NCBI RefSeq assembly: GCF_020510525.1
Contig: NZ_CP075188.1
Span: 3,224,001-3,288,000, forward strand
DNA length: 64,000 nt
Source: Quatrionicoccus australiensis
Lineage (GTDB): Bacteria > Pseudomonadota > Gammaproteobacteria > Burkholderiales > Rhodocyclaceae
Direction: 5' to 3'
Part shown: one piece after another, positions 34,927 through 46,054 of the stretch
Layout of the letters: every line of letters begins with the position of its first letter
How positions within the stretch are numbered: the first letter of the stretch is position 1
Notes under the pieces: generated by a model
What the model was told of the DNA's origin: nothing
The model's database searches: none
The model's input: the letters and a program-made list of their open reading frames with translations, nothing else
Translations under genes and position numbers: made by a program

Positions 34927-36255
34927 TTAAGCCGCTACCTTGTGAAAACCACTACCCGCCCACTGCACATCCTTGGGCACCAGACAGGTCTTGTGCTCGA
35001 TGTGGTATTCGAACTCGCTGCGGAAATGCTTCAGGAAACTCTGCACCGGGAAGGCTGCAGCGTCACCGAGCGCACAAATGGTGCGACCGGAGATATTTCC
35101 GAGAACACTACCCAGCAAGTCGAGGTCTTCGGGTTTGCCCAGACCGTTTTCGATCCGGTGAATAATCTTGTACATCCAGGCCGTACCTTCACGACAAGGC
35201 GTACATTGTCCGCAGGATTCCTCGTGGTAGAAGAATGACAGTCGCTCCAGCGCCTTGACCATGCAGACCGTCTCGTCCATGACGATTACGGCGCCCGAAC
35301 CGAGCATGGAACCGCCCTTGCTGATCGAGTCGTAATCCATGGTGCAGTCCATGATCACGTCAGCCGGCATGATCGGCGCCGAAGAGCCGCCGGGAATGAC
35401 TGCCTTCAGCTTCCGTCCGCCACGCATACCGCCGCACATTTCGAGCAGTGTCGAAAACGGCGTACCGAGCGGAATTTCGTAGTTGCCCGGACGGTTGACA
35501 TGGCCAGAGACCGAAAAAAGCTTGGTCCCACCGTTGTTAGGCTTGCCCAGATTGAGAAACTCCTCGCCGCCCATCTTCAAGATGAAGGGAATGGAGGCGA
35601 ATGTCTCTGTATTGTTGATCGTCGTCGGCTTGCCATAAAGACCGAAGGAAGCCGGGAACGGCGGCTTGAAGCGCGGTTGCCCCTTCTTGCCTTCGATCGA
35701 TTCGAGCAGCGCGGTTTCCTCGCCACAGATGTAGGCGCCGTAGCCATGATGGGCAAACAGCTCGAAGCTGAATTCCGAACCGAGGATCTTCTGGCCGATA
35801 AAACCAGCTGCGCGAGCTTCGTCGAGCGCCGCTTCGAAACGCTGGTAAATTTCCCAGATTTCGCCATGAACATAGTTGTAGCCGCGGGTTGCGCCCATCG
35901 CGTAGGCAGCAATGGCCATACCTTCAATCACCGCGTGCGGGTTGTAGGCCATGATGTCGCGGTCCTTGAAAGTACCGGGCTCACCTTCGTCGGTATTGCA
36001 GACGATGTATTTGTCGCCGGGGAAGGAGCGCGGCATGAAGGACCACTTCAGGCCGGTCGGGAAGCCGGCGCCGCCACGACCGCGCAAAACCGACTTCTTG
36101 ACCTCAGCGATGACATCTTCCTGTGACAGCTTGTCAGCAAGGATGCGGCGCAATTGCGAATAGCCGCCGCGCGCCACGTAATCCTGAAGGCGCCAAGTCT
36201 TGTCGCCATCCAGGCCTTCCATCAAGACGCCGTTGATCGAACCGAGCATCGCCAT
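34927..36255 (-). CDS. nuoF: NADH-quinone oxidoreductase subunit F
   Basis: This 442-residue subunit binds NADH and FMN. The NAD/FMN motifs are [16 protein letters not shown] and [16 protein letters not shown]. The N3 [4Fe-4S] site is [13 protein letters not shown] with a later Cys in [13 protein letters not shown]. The ATG at 36255 overlaps the nuoE stop as TAATG. A longer in-frame ORF upstream is within nuoE and is rejected. Confidence 0.96.
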   Translation of the reverse strand: MAMLGSINGVLMEGLDGDKTWRLQDYVARGGYSQLRRILADKLSQEDVIAEVKKSVLRGRGGAGFPTGLKWSFMPRSFPGDKYIVCNTDEGEPGTFKDRDIMAYNPHAVIEGMAIAAYAMGATRGYNYVHGEIWEIYQRFEAALDEARAAGFIGQKILGSEFSFELFAHHGYGAYICGEETALLESIEGKKGQPRFKPPFPASFGLYGKPTTINNTETFASIPFILKMGGEEFLNLGKPNNGGTKLFSVSGHVNRPGNYEIPLGTPFSTLLEMCGGMRGGRKLKAVIPGGSSAPIMPADVIMDCTMDYDSISKGGSMLGSGAVIVMDETVCMVKALERLSFFYHEESCGQCTPCREGTAWMYKIIHRIENGLGKPEDLDLLGSVLGNISGRTICALGDAAAFPVQSFLKHFRSEFEYHIEHKTCLVPKDVQWAGSGFHKVAA

Positions 36256-36728
36256 TATTTGAGCTCCTCGAGCAGCTTGTCGATCTGTTCCGGTTGCATG
36301 TGGCTGCACATCGAGCGGTTGTTCACGATGAAGACCGGTGCGTCGCCACAGGCGCCCATGCACTCGCCCTCTTTCAGTGTGAATTTGCCGTCGGCTGTCG
36401 TTTCGCCGTAGCCGATACCAAGCTTCTTCTGCACGTATTCGCCGGCATGGTAGCCGCCGGACAGCGCGCAGGGCAGGTTAGTACAGATAGTGATCTTGTA
36501 CTTGCCGACCGGCTTGAGGTCGTACATGTTGTAAAAGGAAGCCACTTCGTAAGCCGCCATCGGGGGCATACCAAGATAAACGGCAACGGCCTCGATCACT
36601 TCGGGAGGCAGCCAGCCCTTTTCTTCCTGGGCGTGCGCGAGACAGGCCATGACCGCCGATTGCTTCTGCTCGGCGGGGTACTTGGCGACTTCGCGCGCAA
36701 ATTTCTGTAGGGTTTCAGCGGAAAACAT
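36255..36728 (-). CDS. nuoE: NADH-quinone oxidoreductase subunit E
   Basis: This 157-residue subunit binds the N1a [2Fe-2S] cluster with CTNLPC and CMGAC cysteine pairs, both present (unlike the fused HoxF). The thioredoxin-like fold and helical N-terminus ([20 protein letters not shown]) match the family. Its start overlaps the nuoD stop as TGATG. Confidence 0.96.
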   Translation of the reverse strand: MFSAETLQKFAREVAKYPAEQKQSAVMACLAHAQEEKGWLPPEVIEAVAVYLGMPPMAAYEVASFYNMYDLKPVGKYKITICTNLPCALSGGYHAGEYVQKKLGIGYGETTADGKFTLKEGECMGACGDAPVFIVNNRSMCSHMQPEQIDKLLEELK

Positions 36729-37981
36729 CAGCGGTCGATCTCGCCAAAAACAATATCCTGGGAACCGATAATCGTAACGACGTCGGCAAGCATGTGGCCT
36801 CTGGACATTTCATCCATACCAGCCAGATGGACATAGCCCGGGGCACGAATCTTCATCCGGTAGGGCTTGTTGGCCCCATCGGAAATGAAGTAAATGCCGA
36901 ACTCGCCCTTCGGGTGTTCTACAGCGGAATACGCCTCGCCAGCCGGAACATGAATACCCTCGGTAAAAAGCTTGAAATGGTGAATCAGCTCTTCCATGTT
37001 GGACTTCATGCCTTCGCGCGAAGGCGGTGCAACCTTGTGATTCTCGGTGATGACCGGACCGGGGTTGGCACGTAGCCAGGCAATACATTGCTTGATGATC
37101 TTGTTCGACTGGAGCATTTCCTCCATACGAACCAGATAACGGTCATAACTGTCGCCATTGACGCCGACTGGCACATCGAAATCGACCTTGTCGTAGGCGG
37201 CGTAGGGCTGCTTCTTGCGCAAATCCCAAGCGATGCCGGAACCGCGCAACATGGCTCCCGTAAAGCCCATCTGCTTTGCACGCTCGGGCGTTACCACGCC
37301 GACATTGACCAGACGCTGCTTCCAGATCCGGTTGTCGGTCAGCAGCGTGTGATACTCGCTATGATAGGTCGGGAAGCGGTTGGTAAAGTCTTCGAGGAAA
37401 TCAAGGAGTGAACCGCTGCGATTCTCGTTGAGCTCCCCCGCCTTCTTGGCACTGGTCCAAGTCGAGGCTTCATACTGCGGCATGCGATCCGGCAAATCGC
37501 GGTACACACCGCCCGGACGGTAATAAGCAGCATGCAGGCGCGCCCCCGAAACAGCCTCGTAGGCATCCATCAGATCTTCGCGCTCACGGAAGGTATAAAG
37601 CGCCATGGTCATCGCACCAACGTCGAGTGCGTGACAACCGATCCACAAGAGGTGATTCAGGATACGGGTGACTTCGTCAAACATGGTGCGGATGTACTTG
37701 CCACGCTCCGGGACTTCAATACCGAGCAACTTCTCGGTCGCCAAGCAGTAAGCATGCTCGTTGCACATCATCGACACGTAGTCGAGACGATCCATGTAGG
37801 GAACGGACTGCACCCAGGTACGGGTTTCAGCCAACTTTTCGGTTGCGCGATGCAACAAACCAATATGCGGATCGGCACGCTGAACGACTTCGCCATCAAG
37901 CTCAAGCACCAGACGCAGCACACCGTGCGCCGCCGGGTGTTGCGGTCCGAAGTTCAGGGTGAAATTACGGATGTCAGCCAT
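36728..37981 (-). CDS. nuoD: NADH-quinone oxidoreductase subunit D
   Basis: This 417-residue subunit (49-kDa type) forms the quinone-reduction site with NuoB. Conserved pieces are [32 protein letters not shown], the His in PQHPAAHG, and [12 protein letters not shown] near the end. It is homologous to [NiFe]-hydrogenase large subunits but lacks the Ni-ligand CxxC pairs, as expected. It overlaps nuoC by eight bases. Confidence 0.97.
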   Translation of the reverse strand: MADIRNFTLNFGPQHPAAHGVLRLVLELDGEVVQRADPHIGLLHRATEKLAETRTWVQSVPYMDRLDYVSMMCNEHAYCLATEKLLGIEVPERGKYIRTMFDEVTRILNHLLWIGCHALDVGAMTMALYTFREREDLMDAYEAVSGARLHAAYYRPGGVYRDLPDRMPQYEASTWTSAKKAGELNENRSGSLLDFLEDFTNRFPTYHSEYHTLLTDNRIWKQRLVNVGVVTPERAKQMGFTGAMLRGSGIAWDLRKKQPYAAYDKVDFDVPVGVNGDSYDRYLVRMEEMLQSNKIIKQCIAWLRANPGPVITENHKVAPPSREGMKSNMEELIHHFKLFTEGIHVPAGEAYSAVEHPKGEFGIYFISDGANKPYRMKIRAPGYVHLAGMDEMSRGHMLADVVTIIGSQDIVFGEIDR

Positions 37982-38579
37982 GGGCGGTATCCCCGAAAGT
38001 ATCTTCGCGCACGATGCGCGGGGTGTTTTCGCGCGGCTCGATGGTCACCGGCTGATAAATTACACGCGCCTGATCCGGGTCGTAACGCATTTCGACATGA
38101 CCCGAAATAGGGAAATCCTTGCGGAAGGGATGACCGATAAAACCGTAATCAGTCAGAATGCGCCGCAAATCGTCGTGACCAACGAAAGCAATCCCGTACA
38201 GATCGAAGGCTTCGCGCTCAAACCAGTTAACACTGGTCCAGACCCCGGTTATCGAGGCGACCGCCGGAAAATCATCATCTTCGGCAAAAACACGAACCCG
38301 CAAACGCCAGTTATTGGCAAGCGAGAGCAGATGCGACACAGCGGCAAAACGCTTGCCCTGCCAAGCCCCATCACCATAAGTGGAGTAATCGACGCCACAC
38401 AGATCGATCAACTCTTCAAAGCCCAATTCGGCCTCGTCGCGCAGCGTCTGCATTACGGAAAGATAATCGGCAGCGGCAACCTCAATGGTCACCTCACCCA
38501 AAGCAAGCTTAAGCGACAAAATCTTGTCACCGAAGTGCTTCTGTAAGTTCTGGCTAAGCGTTTCCAGCTTGGCGGACAT
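37974..38579 (-). CDS. nuoC: NADH-quinone oxidoreductase subunit C
   Basis: This 201-residue subunit (30-kDa type) is an unfused NuoC, the betaproteobacterial state, whereas E. coli has a NuoCD fusion. The family core is ERAFDLYGI-like ([17 protein letters not shown]) and [22 protein letters not shown] 38579 (MSAKLETL) is preferred to a start six codons upstream. Confidence 0.95.
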   Translation of the reverse strand: MSAKLETLSQNLQKHFGDKILSLKLALGEVTIEVAAADYLSVMQTLRDEAELGFEELIDLCGVDYSTYGDGAWQGKRFAAVSHLLSLANNWRLRVRVFAEDDDFPAVASITGVWTSVNWFEREAFDLYGIAFVGHDDLRRILTDYGFIGHPFRKDFPISGHVEMRYDPDQARVIYQPVTIEPRENTPRIVREDTFGDTAHG

Positions 38580-38597
38580 AGTGATCAGCCTTGGCAA

Positions 38598-39074
38598 TTA
38601 ACGGGCGATGGTATTGGTACGACGAATCTTGTTTTGCAGCTGAATAATGCCGTACAACAAGGCCTCTGCCGTCGGGGGACAACCAGGTACATAAATATCA
38701 ACCGGCACAATCCGGTCACAGCCACGCACCACGGAATACGAGTAATGATAATAGCCACCACCATTGGCACAGGAGCCCATGGAGATGACCCAGCGCGGCT
38801 CCGCCATTTGGTCATAGACCTTGCGCAAGGCCGGCGCCATCTTGTTGGTCAGGGTTCCAGCAACAATCATCACATCAGACTGGCGCGGACTGGGGCGAAA
38901 CACAACACCGAAACGATCCAGATCGTAACGAGCGCAACCCGCATGAATCATCTCGACCGCACAGCAAGCCAGACCAAAAGTCATCGGCCACATCGAGCCG
39001 GTACGCATGTAATTGATCAGCTTGTCAGCCGTCGTGGTGACAAAACCCTCTTGGAGAATTCCCTCAATGGACAT
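38598..39074 (-). CDS. nuoB: NADH-quinone oxidoreductase subunit B
   Basis: This 158-residue subunit holds the terminal N2 [4Fe-4S] cluster. The conserved Cys residues are in [10 protein letters not shown] (tandem Cys), MGSCANGGG and [11 protein letters not shown]. It passes electrons to quinone at the NuoD interface. It lies three bases after nuoA and 18 bases before nuoC. Confidence 0.97.
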   Translation of the reverse strand: MSIEGILQEGFVTTTADKLINYMRTGSMWPMTFGLACCAVEMIHAGCARYDLDRFGVVFRPSPRQSDVMIVAGTLTNKMAPALRKVYDQMAEPRWVISMGSCANGGGYYHYSYSVVRGCDRIVPVDIYVPGCPPTAEALLYGIIQLQNKIRRTNTIAR

Positions 39075-39077
39075 GCT

Positions 39078-39449
39078 TTATTCCCATTCCAGCGCACCCT
39101 TGGCCCAGGCATAAACATAGCCAACGACCAGAATGGCGACAAAAACCAGCATTTCGATGAAACCGAACAACTTGATTGATTCGGTCGCGACGATATCCTT
39201 GAAAATCGTCGCCCAAGGGAAGAGGAAAGCGATTTCCAGATCAAACAAGATGAAAAGAATGGCTATCAGGTAGTAGCGCACATCAAACTTCATGCGCGCA
39301 TCTTCGAAAGCCTCAAAGCCGCACTCGTAGGGAGATAGCTTCTCCGGATCAGGCCTGCTTGGAGCAAGCACAAAACCCATCGCAACAGGCAGAACACCCA
39401 CTGCAACACCCACCAGAACGAACATCAGGATTGGAAAGTAGTTTTCCAT
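39078..39449 (-). CDS. nuoA: NADH-quinone oxidoreductase subunit A
   Basis: This 123-residue, three-helix membrane subunit is the first gene of the nuo operon. The family marks are [20 protein letters not shown] and [15 protein letters not shown] 39449 is chosen; a longer ORF upstream runs towards the tRNA gene. Its leader carries a short perfect palindrome, and the whole operon probably reads on from the strong tpiA promoter through secG and tRNA-Leu. Confidence 0.96.
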   Translation of the reverse strand: MENYFPILMFVLVGVAVGVLPVAMGFVLAPSRPDPEKLSPYECGFEAFEDARMKFDVRYYLIAILFILFDLEIAFLFPWATIFKDIVATESIKLFGFIEMLVFVAILVVGYVYAWAKGALEWE

Positions 39450-39468
39450 GACCCGCCGCCAATATTCA

Positions 39469-39484
39469 GTTTCTTGTAAGAAAC
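39469..39484. repeat. Palindrome between tRNA-Leu and nuoA
   Basis: GTTTCTT-GT-AAGAAAC is a 7-bp arm dyad (two-base centre) between the 3' end of the tRNA and nuoA. It may mark RNase processing of the tRNA-mRNA transcript or a weak operator. Confidence 0.45.
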
Positions 39485-39513
39485 AGCAAACCTTTCGGTC
39501 ACTGCCCATTTAT

Positions 39514-39598
39514 TGGTGCCGACGGCGAGACTCGAACTCGCACAGCTTGCGCCACTACCCCCTCAAGATAGCGTGTCTACCAATTTCACCACGTCGGC
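39514..39598 (-). tRNA. tRNA-Leu, anticodon GAG
   Basis: On the minus strand an 85-base cloverleaf starts with GCCGACG and pairs with CGTCGGC before an encoded CCA end. The D arm has TGGTGAAATTGGTAGACA. The anticodon stem CTATC/GGTAG holds loop TTGAGGG (anticodon GAG). A long variable arm (TGGCGCAAGCTG region) and a T loop GTTCGAGTC complete it, as expected for a class II leucine tRNA. The gene lies between secG and nuoA, the usual betaproteobacterial place. Confidence 0.97.
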
Positions 39599-39650
39599 AC
39601 TGCACTTCAAACCCGACCAGCGAGGAATTCTGCCGGACGGGCCATATCAC

Positions 39651-40022
39651 TTACTTGGGTACGTCTTTCGCCTTGGAACCCGCATCAGCAGACGCTGCCG
39701 AAGAATCCCCCACGGCCTGAACCGGCTGCGAAACCGGCTGCGATTGTACCGTTTCTTCCATCACACTACCAGTCGTTTTTGGCTTGCTGGAAGCAACATA
39801 AGCCAACGCCAGACTGGTAACAAAAAAGACCGCGGCCAGAACGCCAGTCGTCCGACTAAGAAAATTAGCCGAGCCCGACGAACCAAACAGACTACCCGAT
39901 GCGCCACTACCAAAAGCAGCCCCCATGTCGGCACCCTTACCATGCTGCATCAGCACCAGACCAATAATGGCCAGCGCAACCAGAATGTGCACCGTCAAAA
40001 CAACAGAGAAGAACCAGTTCAT
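39651..40022 (-). CDS. secG: Preprotein translocase subunit SecG
   Basis: This 123-residue protein has two membrane segments (about residues 3-23 and 52-72). The cytosolic loop between them has the conserved LMQHGKGADMGAAFGSGASG. The C-terminal tail is rich in Ser, Gln and Val and ends in Asp-Val-Pro-Lys. It is part of the SecYEG export channel. ATG 40022 (MNWFFS) is preferred to an upstream in-frame ATG. It follows tpiA by 11 bases. Confidence 0.94.
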   Translation of the reverse strand: MNWFFSVVLTVHILVALAIIGLVLMQHGKGADMGAAFGSGASGSLFGSSGSANFLSRTTGVLAAVFFVTSLALAYVASSKPKTTGSVMEETVQSQPVSQPVQAVGDSSAASADAGSKAKDVPK

Positions 40023-40033
40023 TTCACCGCCCA

Positions 40034-40783
40034 TCAATTTGCCGCATGGCAAATCGCAAGAAAATCATCCGCCACCAACGCCGCCCCACCGATCAAACCA
40101 CCATCGATATTGGGCTGCGCAAACAATTCCATCGCATTCTGCGGCTTGACACTACCACCATAAAGAATGCGCAAACCCTCAGCAACCACCGAATCAAGCT
40201 CGGCAAACTGCCGACGTATCGCCGCATGCACGACCTCTGCCTGAACAGGAGAAGCTGTCATACCCGTACCAATTGCCCAGACCGGCTCGTAAGCAACAAC
40301 CATGCGGGAAAAACTCGCAACACCCACACAATCAATCACCGCTCGCAACTGCCGGGCAACCACAGCAAGCGTCTCTCCAGCCTCACGCTCCGCCAGAGTC
40401 TCGCCAACACAAAGCACCGGCCACATCCCTGCCGCCAGAACAGCCTTGCACTTGGCCGCCACCAAAAGATCGCCTTCACCATACAAGGCACGCCGTTCGG
40501 AATGCCCGACAATGACAAAGGAGCAACCCAATTCAGCCAACATGGGAGCCGAAACCTCACCCGTGAAAGCCCCTGCAGCATGCTCGCTTACGTTTTGCGC
40601 GCCAAGCGCCAATCGCGAACCAGCCAGCCGCTCCGCCACCTGAAACAAATACGGGAAAGGCACACAGACAAGCACATCACAAGCCAAACTCGGCAAACTC
40701 TCAACAATCCGGTCAAGCAAAGCCGAATTCGCCTGAAGACCACCGTGCATCTTCCAGTTCCCGGCAACAAGCTTTTTCCGCAT
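40034..40783 (-). CDS. tpiA: Triosephosphate isomerase
   Basis: This 249-residue glycolytic enzyme interconverts dihydroxyacetone phosphate and glyceraldehyde 3-phosphate. Active-site pieces are GNWKMHG (Asn, Lys), VGHSERR (His) and AYEPVWAIGTG (Glu). It is the first gene of the tpiA-secG-tRNA-nuo transcript, with a strong promoter 35-64 bases upstream. Confidence 0.96.
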   Translation of the reverse strand: MRKKLVAGNWKMHGGLQANSALLDRIVESLPSLACDVLVCVPFPYLFQVAERLAGSRLALGAQNVSEHAAGAFTGEVSAPMLAELGCSFVIVGHSERRALYGEGDLLVAAKCKAVLAAGMWPVLCVGETLAEREAGETLAVVARQLRAVIDCVGVASFSRMVVAYEPVWAIGTGMTASPVQAEVVHAAIRRQFAELDSVVAEGLRILYGGSVKPQNAMELFAQPNIDGGLIGGAALVADDFLAICHAAN

Positions 40784-40817
40784 AGATCAGTCAGCCTCGG
40801 TTGGCAAAAACCTTCGG

Positions 40818-40847
40818 ATTATAGCTGCCAGCGCGAATCAGGGTCAA
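40818..40847 (-). promoter_or_regulatory. Sigma-70 promoter of tpiA-secG-tRNA-Leu-nuo
   Basis: On the minus strand TTGACC (40847-40842) and a perfect TATAAT (40823-40818) are 18 bases apart, 35 bases before the tpiA ATG. It is the best housekeeping promoter I see in the window. Confidence 0.82.
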
Positions 40848-40859
40848 GGCAACACACCC

Positions 40860-42218
40860 TCAAGAGGGATGTACCGACTCACGAACCACCCCTGCCAGCT
40901 CTTCCGCCGCAGCCATTACCAACTCGGCATCCTCTCCCTCAACCATGACGCGCAGCAATGACTCGGTACCTGAAGCCCGCAACAAAACCCGCCCTTTCCC
41001 GGCCATGCGCCGCTCAACCTCGACCAGCGCAGATTGAATGGCAGGATCGTCACGCCATGGAAAACCTTTGACGATAGGGACATTAATCAGCTTCTGCGGA
41101 TAAAGCTCCAGACCAGCCAGCAGCTCCCGCAACCCCCCCCCCGCCTCACGCAAGGCGGCAAGCACTTGCAGCGCAGCCACGGTACCGTCGCCAGTCGTAT
41201 GCCTGTCCATCGCGAGAATATGACCGGAGTTCTCGCCGCCGTATAGCCAACCACGTTCGTTGAGCATTTCAACAACGTAACGATCACCAACCGCAGCCCT
41301 TCCGAAAGGTATCCCCATTTTCTCCAGCGCATGTTCGAGCGCCAGATTCGTCATCAAAGTGCCGGCAACGCCGCTGACCTTGCCATGCCGCGCCCGATTA
41401 CACACGATGGCATAGAGCAACTGATCACCGTCATACAGACGACCAGCGGCATCAACCATCTGAATCCGGTCAGCATCCCCGTCAAGGGCGACACCAAGAT
41501 CGGCACGCTGGGCCAGCACGGCATCACACAATGCCTTCGGTGCGGTCGCGCCAAAGCCATCGTTGATATTCAAGCCATTGGGCTGCACCCCGATGCGAAC
41601 CACTTCTGCACCAAGTTCGTGAAACACATCCGGAGCCGTGTGGTAGGCAGCACCATGCGCGCAATCAACAACAATTTTCAGACCCCGCAAGTCAAGGTCA
41701 TTGGGGAAGGTGCTCTTGCAGAACTCGATGTAACGCCCGCGCGCATCATCGATACGCCGCGCCCGACCGAGATCGGCAGGCGCCACACTGGTCATCGGCT
41801 GATCAATCGCCGCCTCGATCGCGTGCTCGATAGCATCCGGCAACTTGGTTCCCTGCGCCGAGAAAAACTTAATCCCGTTATCGTAGTATGGGTTATGCGA
41901 GGCCGAAATAACGATACCCGCCTGCAACCGAAGGGCGCGAGTCAGATAGGCAACCGCAGGAGTCGGCATCGGCCCGACCAGGCAAACGTCAACACCAGCC
42001 GCGGCAAAACCGGCCTCCAGGGCTGATTCGAGCATATAGCCGGAGAGCCGGGTATCCTTGCCAATCAGCACGGAAGGACGCTCGCCACTTGGCATCTTGG
42101 CACTCTCCGCCAACACCTTGCCAGCCGCATAGCCAAGACGCATAACAAAATCGGGCGTAATCGGCGAAACACCAACCCGACCACGAATGCCATCGGTTCC
42201 AAAATATTTTCTAGACAT
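40860..42218 (-). CDS. glmM: Phosphoglucosamine mutase
   Basis: This 452-residue enzyme makes glucosamine 1-phosphate for peptidoglycan and LPS. The phosphoserine loop is [17 protein letters not shown], the Mg site is DGDADRIQM, and the sugar-binding loop is [11 protein letters not shown]-terminal phosphate site is [14 protein letters not shown]. It starts eight bases inside folP (overlap) and is the last gene of the ftsH-folP-glmM string. Confidence 0.95.
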   Translation of the reverse strand: MSRKYFGTDGIRGRVGVSPITPDFVMRLGYAAGKVLAESAKMPSGERPSVLIGKDTRLSGYMLESALEAGFAAAGVDVCLVGPMPTPAVAYLTRALRLQAGIVISASHNPYYDNGIKFFSAQGTKLPDAIEHAIEAAIDQPMTSVAPADLGRARRIDDARGRYIEFCKSTFPNDLDLRGLKIVVDCAHGAAYHTAPDVFHELGAEVVRIGVQPNGLNINDGFGATAPKALCDAVLAQRADLGVALDGDADRIQMVDAAGRLYDGDQLLYAIVCNRARHGKVSGVAGTLMTNLALEHALEKMGIPFGRAAVGDRYVVEMLNERGWLYGGENSGHILAMDRHTTGDGTVAALQVLAALREAGGGLRELLAGLELYPQKLINVPIVKGFPWRDDPAIQSALVEVERRMAGKGRVLLRASGTESLLRVMVEGEDAELVMAAAEELAGVVRESVHPS

Positions 42219-43050
42219 TTTCTTCTCCCTGTTCAACGGCCGCGAGCACCGACAACGCATCCCGCGTAGCAGCCACATCATGCACGCGCAATATTCTCAC
42301 ACCCTTTTGCGCCGCCAGCATTGCCGCAGCCACACTTGCCACTTGACGCTCCCCAACCGGACGTCCGGTGATCTCACCCAACATGGTTTTGCGCGAAACC
42401 CCGACCAGCAGCGGACAAGCCTGGGCCGCCATAGCGGTCAACCCACGAAAAAGGGCCAAATTGTGCGCCAGCGTTTTACCAAAACCGAAACCAGGATCAA
42501 GCACGATACGATCGGCCTCGATGCCCGCCTCAAGACAGCGCGCAAGCTGCTGCTCCAGATACATGCCAACCTCGGCCACCACATCGACATACTCAGGCGC
42601 CTGCTGCATCGTACCCGGCTCACCCCGCATGTGCATGACACACACCGCGCAATCGCTATCACTTACCGCCGCGAGCGCTTCCGGATGCCGCAAGCCCGAA
42701 ATATCATTGATCATCGTTGCACCGGCAGCCAACGCCGCCCGCATCACCGCCGGTTTGTAGGTATCCACCGAAATCGGCACTCCCCAGTCGGCAATGCGCT
42801 CCAGCAAGGGCAACAAGCGACGCAGTTCTTCCGCCTCCGGCGTCGGAATGGCGCCTGGACGCGAGGACTCGGCACCGATATCGAGAATATCCGCCCCCGC
42901 CTCGAGTTGATACCTGGCATGATCAACCGCCCTCTCCAGATCACCAACCAGACCATCGCTGGAAAACGAATCCGGCGTCAGATTGACTATCCCCATGATC
43001 AGGGGACGCTCCAGGGATAGCCGAAAATGGCCGCAATGCAAAATTGACAT
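42211..43050 (-). CDS. folP: Dihydropteroate synthase
   Basis: This 279-residue TIM-barrel enzyme joins p-aminobenzoate to the pterin in folate synthesis. It has [48 protein letters not shown] and a C-terminal RVHDV. ATG 43050 (MSILHCGHF) is preferred to one nine codons upstream. A good terminator of ftsH lies just upstream, so folP may have its own promoter, though no clear one is visible. Confidence 0.94.
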   Translation of the reverse strand: MSILHCGHFRLSLERPLIMGIVNLTPDSFSSDGLVGDLERAVDHARYQLEAGADILDIGAESSRPGAIPTPEAEELRRLLPLLERIADWGVPISVDTYKPAVMRAALAAGATMINDISGLRHPEALAAVSDSDCAVCVMHMRGEPGTMQQAPEYVDVVAEVGMYLEQQLARCLEAGIEADRIVLDPGFGFGKTLAHNLALFRGLTAMAAQACPLLVGVSRKTMLGEITGRPVGERQVASVAAAMLAAQKGVRILRVHDVAATRDALSVLAAVEQGEENV

Positions 43051-43054
43051 GACT

Positions 43055-43087
43055 AAAAATGGAAAAGCCGGGAGCAAGCCCCCGGCT
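43055..43087 (-). terminator. Terminator between ftsH and folP
   Basis: On the minus strand AGCCGGG (43087-43081) and CCCGGCT (43072-43066) form a 7-bp stem with a loop of about eight bases, followed by TTTCCATTTTT. It comes 19 bases after the ftsH stop. Confidence 0.8.
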
Positions 43088-43106
43088 GTATCAACGAATC
43101 AGAAAC

Positions 43107-44987
43107 TCAGACTGCAGCTGCTGCACTCGGCTCGGCGCCGGCAGAGTCGTCCGGCGTCGAAGAGCGCGGCTTCATCTGGGTCGGTTTGGGCGGGCGTGGC
43201 GGCTTGCCATTCATGATGTCGTCAATCTGCTCGGCATCAATGGTTTCCCACTCCAGCAAGGCCTTTGTCATGGCCTCAACCTTGTCGCGGTTCTCTTCCA
43301 GAATCTTGCGGGCCAAGGCGTACTGCTCGTCAATGATGCGACGAATTTCGGCATCAACCTTCTGCATGGTCGCCTCGGAAACATTCTTGTGCTGCGTTAC
43401 CGAACGACCAAGGAAAACCTCACCATCATTTTCGCCGTACACCATCACGCCGAGATCGGACATGCCGTAGCGGGTAACCATGTCGCGCGCCATCGCAGTT
43501 GCCCGTTCGAAATCGTTCGAAGCCCCGGTCGTCATCTGGTCCATGAACAACTCTTCAGCGATCCGGCCGCCAAACAGCACGGCGATACGACTCATCAGAT
43601 ACTGACGATCATAAGCATAGCGATCCTGCTCCGGCAACTGCATGGTCAAACCAAGCGCGCGACCCCGCGGAATGATCGTGACCTTGTGCACCGGATCCGA
43701 CTTCGGCATGACCTTGGCGACCACGGCATGACCGGACTCGTGGTAAGCCGTATTCATTTTCTCTTCCTCGGACATCACCATGCTGCGACGCTCGGCGCCC
43801 ATCATGATCTTGTCCTTGGCCTTTTCGAAATCATCCATATCCACCAGGCGCTTGTTGCCGCGCGCCGCGAACAGGGCAGCTTCATTGACCAGGTTGGCCA
43901 GATCGGCACCGGAGAAACCGGGCGTACCACGCGCGATGATATCGGCCTTGACGTCGCCGGAAATCGGCACCTTGCGCATATGCACCTTGAGGATTTCTTC
44001 GCGGCCGCGGATATCCGGCAGCGGCACGACAACCTGACGGTCGAAACGCCCCGGACGCAGCAGCGCCGGATCAAGAATATCCGGACGATTGGTCGCGGCA
44101 ATGACGATGATGCCGGTATGACCTTCAAAACCGTCCATTTCGACCAGCAACTGATTCAGAGTCTGTTCGCGCTCGTCGTTACCGCCGCCAAGGCCGGCGC
44201 CACGATGGCGGCCAACCGCATCGATTTCATCGATGAAGATGATGCACGGCGCGTGCTTCTTGGCATTTTCGAACATGTCGCGAACACGGGCCGCGCCGAC
44301 GCCGACAAACATTTCGACGAAATCGGAACCGGAAATGCTGAAGAACGGCACCTTGGCTTCACCGGCGATCGCCTTGGCAAGCAGGGTCTTGCCTGTCCCC
44401 GGATTACCGACCATCAGCACGCCTTTGGGAATACGGCCGCCGAGCTTCTGGAACTTCGAAGGATCACGCAGAAAATCGACGATTTCCTGAACCTCTTCCT
44501 TCGCCTCGTCGCAACCGGCGACGTCAGCAAAGGTAATGACATTGGTCGACTCGTCCATCATGCGTGCCTTCGACTTGCCGAAGGAGAAGGCCCCGCCCTT
44601 GCCACCCCCCTGCATCTGGCGCATGAAAAACACCCAGACACCGATCAGCAGCAACATCGGGAACCAGCTGACGAACAGGTTCATCAGGAAGGAAGGTTCT
44701 TCTTCCGGCTTGGCCTCGATCTTGACACCACTCTTCAGCAGATCGGAAACCAGCCAAAGATCGGGCGGCGCGTACGACGTGATGCGCTTGCCGTCATTGG
44801 TCGTCGCCTTCAGCGTGCGGCCCTCCATGACCACCTTGCTGATCCGCCCCTGCTTCACCTCTTCGATGAACTGGGAGTATTCGACGGCCCCCGTCGCAAC
44901 CTGACGGCTATTGAACTGATTGAACACCGTCATCAGCACCAGACCGATGACGAGCCAGATTGCGAGGTTTTTGAACATGTTGTTCAA
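43107..44987 (-). CDS. ftsH: ATP-dependent zinc metalloprotease FtsH
   Basis: This 626-residue membrane-bound AAA protease degrades misfolded membrane proteins and sigma-32. It has two N-terminal membrane segments (about residues 5-24 and 108-126), Walker [13 protein letters not shown], Walker [12 protein letters not shown], the SRH region [19 protein letters not shown] and the zinc site HESGHAVV. The start is probably TTG 44987 with AGGAG seven bases upstream, giving MNNMFKN; the ATG three codons later is the alternative. rlmE lies 55 bases upstream, the usual ftsJ-ftsH pair. Confidence 0.96.
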   Translation of the reverse strand: MNNMFKNLAIWLVIGLVLMTVFNQFNSRQVATGAVEYSQFIEEVKQGRISKVVMEGRTLKATTNDGKRITSYAPPDLWLVSDLLKSGVKIEAKPEEEPSFLMNLFVSWFPMLLLIGVWVFFMRQMQGGGKGGAFSFGKSKARMMDESTNVITFADVAGCDEAKEEVQEIVDFLRDPSKFQKLGGRIPKGVLMVGNPGTGKTLLAKAIAGEAKVPFFSISGSDFVEMFVGVGAARVRDMFENAKKHAPCIIFIDEIDAVGRHRGAGLGGGNDEREQTLNQLLVEMDGFEGHTGIIVIAATNRPDILDPALLRPGRFDRQVVVPLPDIRGREEILKVHMRKVPISGDVKADIIARGTPGFSGADLANLVNEAALFAARGNKRLVDMDDFEKAKDKIMMGAERRSMVMSEEEKMNTAYHESGHAVVAKVMPKSDPVHKVTIIPRGRALGLTMQLPEQDRYAYDRQYLMSRIAVLFGGRIAEELFMDQMTTGASNDFERATAMARDMVTRYGMSDLGVMVYGENDGEVFLGRSVTQHKNVSEATMQKVDAEIRRIIDEQYALARKILEENRDKVEAMTKALLEWETIDAEQIDDIMNGKPPRPPKPTQMKPRSSTPDDSAGAEPSAAAAV

Positions 44988-45042
44988 GCTTGCTCTCCTT
45001 CGACGGCGTCGAACGACAAAAACGCCATTTTATACACAACTA

Positions 45043-45660
45043 TCAGCGCAACACACGACCGAGCAAATAAAGCTCGGCACTGCGATCGCGCGAGGCATCG
45101 GGTTTACGGACCACAACCGTCTTGAAAGCCTCGCGCATGGCGCGAAGAAAACTTTCATAATCCGTTCCCTGGAACACTTTGACCAGAAAAGCGCCATCCG
45201 GTTTCAAATGGGCCTTGGAAAATTCCAGACCCAACTCGGCCAGATACATGATCCGCGCCTGATCGACGAGGGGCACTCCCGACATGTTGGGTGCCATGTC
45301 GGACATTACAAGCCCCACCCGACGCCCATCAAGTTTTTCTTCGAGTTGCCTGAGCACGTCGTCTTCACGAAAGTCGCCCTGAATGAACTCGACGCGATGG
45401 ATGGGTTCCATCTCGAGCAGATCGAGCGCAACCACCATGCCGCTCTCGCCGATCCGCTTGGCCGCGACCTGCGACCAGCCGCCGGGGGTCGCTCCCAGGT
45501 CGACAACAACCTCGCCGGCATGCAGCAATTTGTCCTTGTCGTCCATCTCCATCAACTTGAAAGCGGCTCGCGAACGCCAGCCTTCCTTCTTGGCAAGCTG
45601 CACATACGTGTCGTTGACATGCTCGCGCATCCAAGCTTTGCTGGTCCTGGTTCTCTTCAT
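45043..45660 (-). CDS. rlmE: 23S rRNA (uridine-2'-O)-methyltransferase RlmE (FtsJ)
   Basis: This 205-residue enzyme methylates U2552 in the 23S rRNA. It has the SAM site [14 protein letters not shown], the catalytic Asp in [11 protein letters not shown] and Lys in FLVKVFQG, and the N-terminal basic substrate patch [19 protein letters not shown] 45660 is chosen; 59 residues of an in-frame upstream ORF belong to the antisense of yhbY. It is divergent from yhbY across 31 bases. Confidence 0.95.
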   Translation of the reverse strand: MKRTRTSKAWMREHVNDTYVQLAKKEGWRSRAAFKLMEMDDKDKLLHAGEVVVDLGATPGGWSQVAAKRIGESGMVVALDLLEMEPIHRVEFIQGDFREDDVLRQLEEKLDGRRVGLVMSDMAPNMSGVPLVDQARIMYLAELGLEFSKAHLKPDGAFLVKVFQGTDYESFLRAMREAFKTVVVRKPDASRDRSAELYLLGRVLR

Positions 45661-45691
45661 TCGGTAAAATGCCGTTTTTGAAAGGTTTACT

Positions 45692-46054
45692 ATGCTGCAA
45701 TTATCGTCCATCGAGCGCCGCGAACTGCGCGCCCGTGCCCACAACCTGAATCCCGTCGTCTCCATTGCCGAAAATGGCCTCACCGAGGCTGTTCTCAAGG
45801 AAATCGACGTCAACCTCACGGCACACGAACTGATCAAGATCCGCGTTTATGGCGACAGCCGTGAAAACCGCCTCGCCTATCTTGAACAGATCTGCGCCGA
45901 ACTGGGCGCTGCCGCCGTTCAACATATTGGCAAGCTGCTTATCGTATACCGTCCGGCTCCGGCTGGCAGCGCTGCCGCCAAAGCCGCCAAGCCTGCACCG
46001 GCCCGCCGCCCGGCAGCCGCACCACGCAAAAGCAAGCGCGCCTTCCAAGGCTGA
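45692..46054 (+). CDS. yhbY: YhbY-type CRM-domain RNA-binding protein
   Basis: This 120-residue protein has the CRS1-YhbY core ([40 protein letters not shown]), linked to 50S ribosome assembly. A C-terminal Ala/Pro/Lys-rich tail (about residues 91-120) is longer than in E. coli. It faces rlmE divergently, as in most gammaproteobacteria and betaproteobacteria. Its stop TGA is directly abutted by the stop of the convergent DUF4149 gene. Confidence 0.9.
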   Translation: MLQLSSIERRELRARAHNLNPVVSIAENGLTEAVLKEIDVNLTAHELIKIRVYGDSRENRLAYLEQICAELGAAAVQHIGKLLIVYRPAPAGSAAAKAAKPAPARRPAAAPRKSKRAFQG

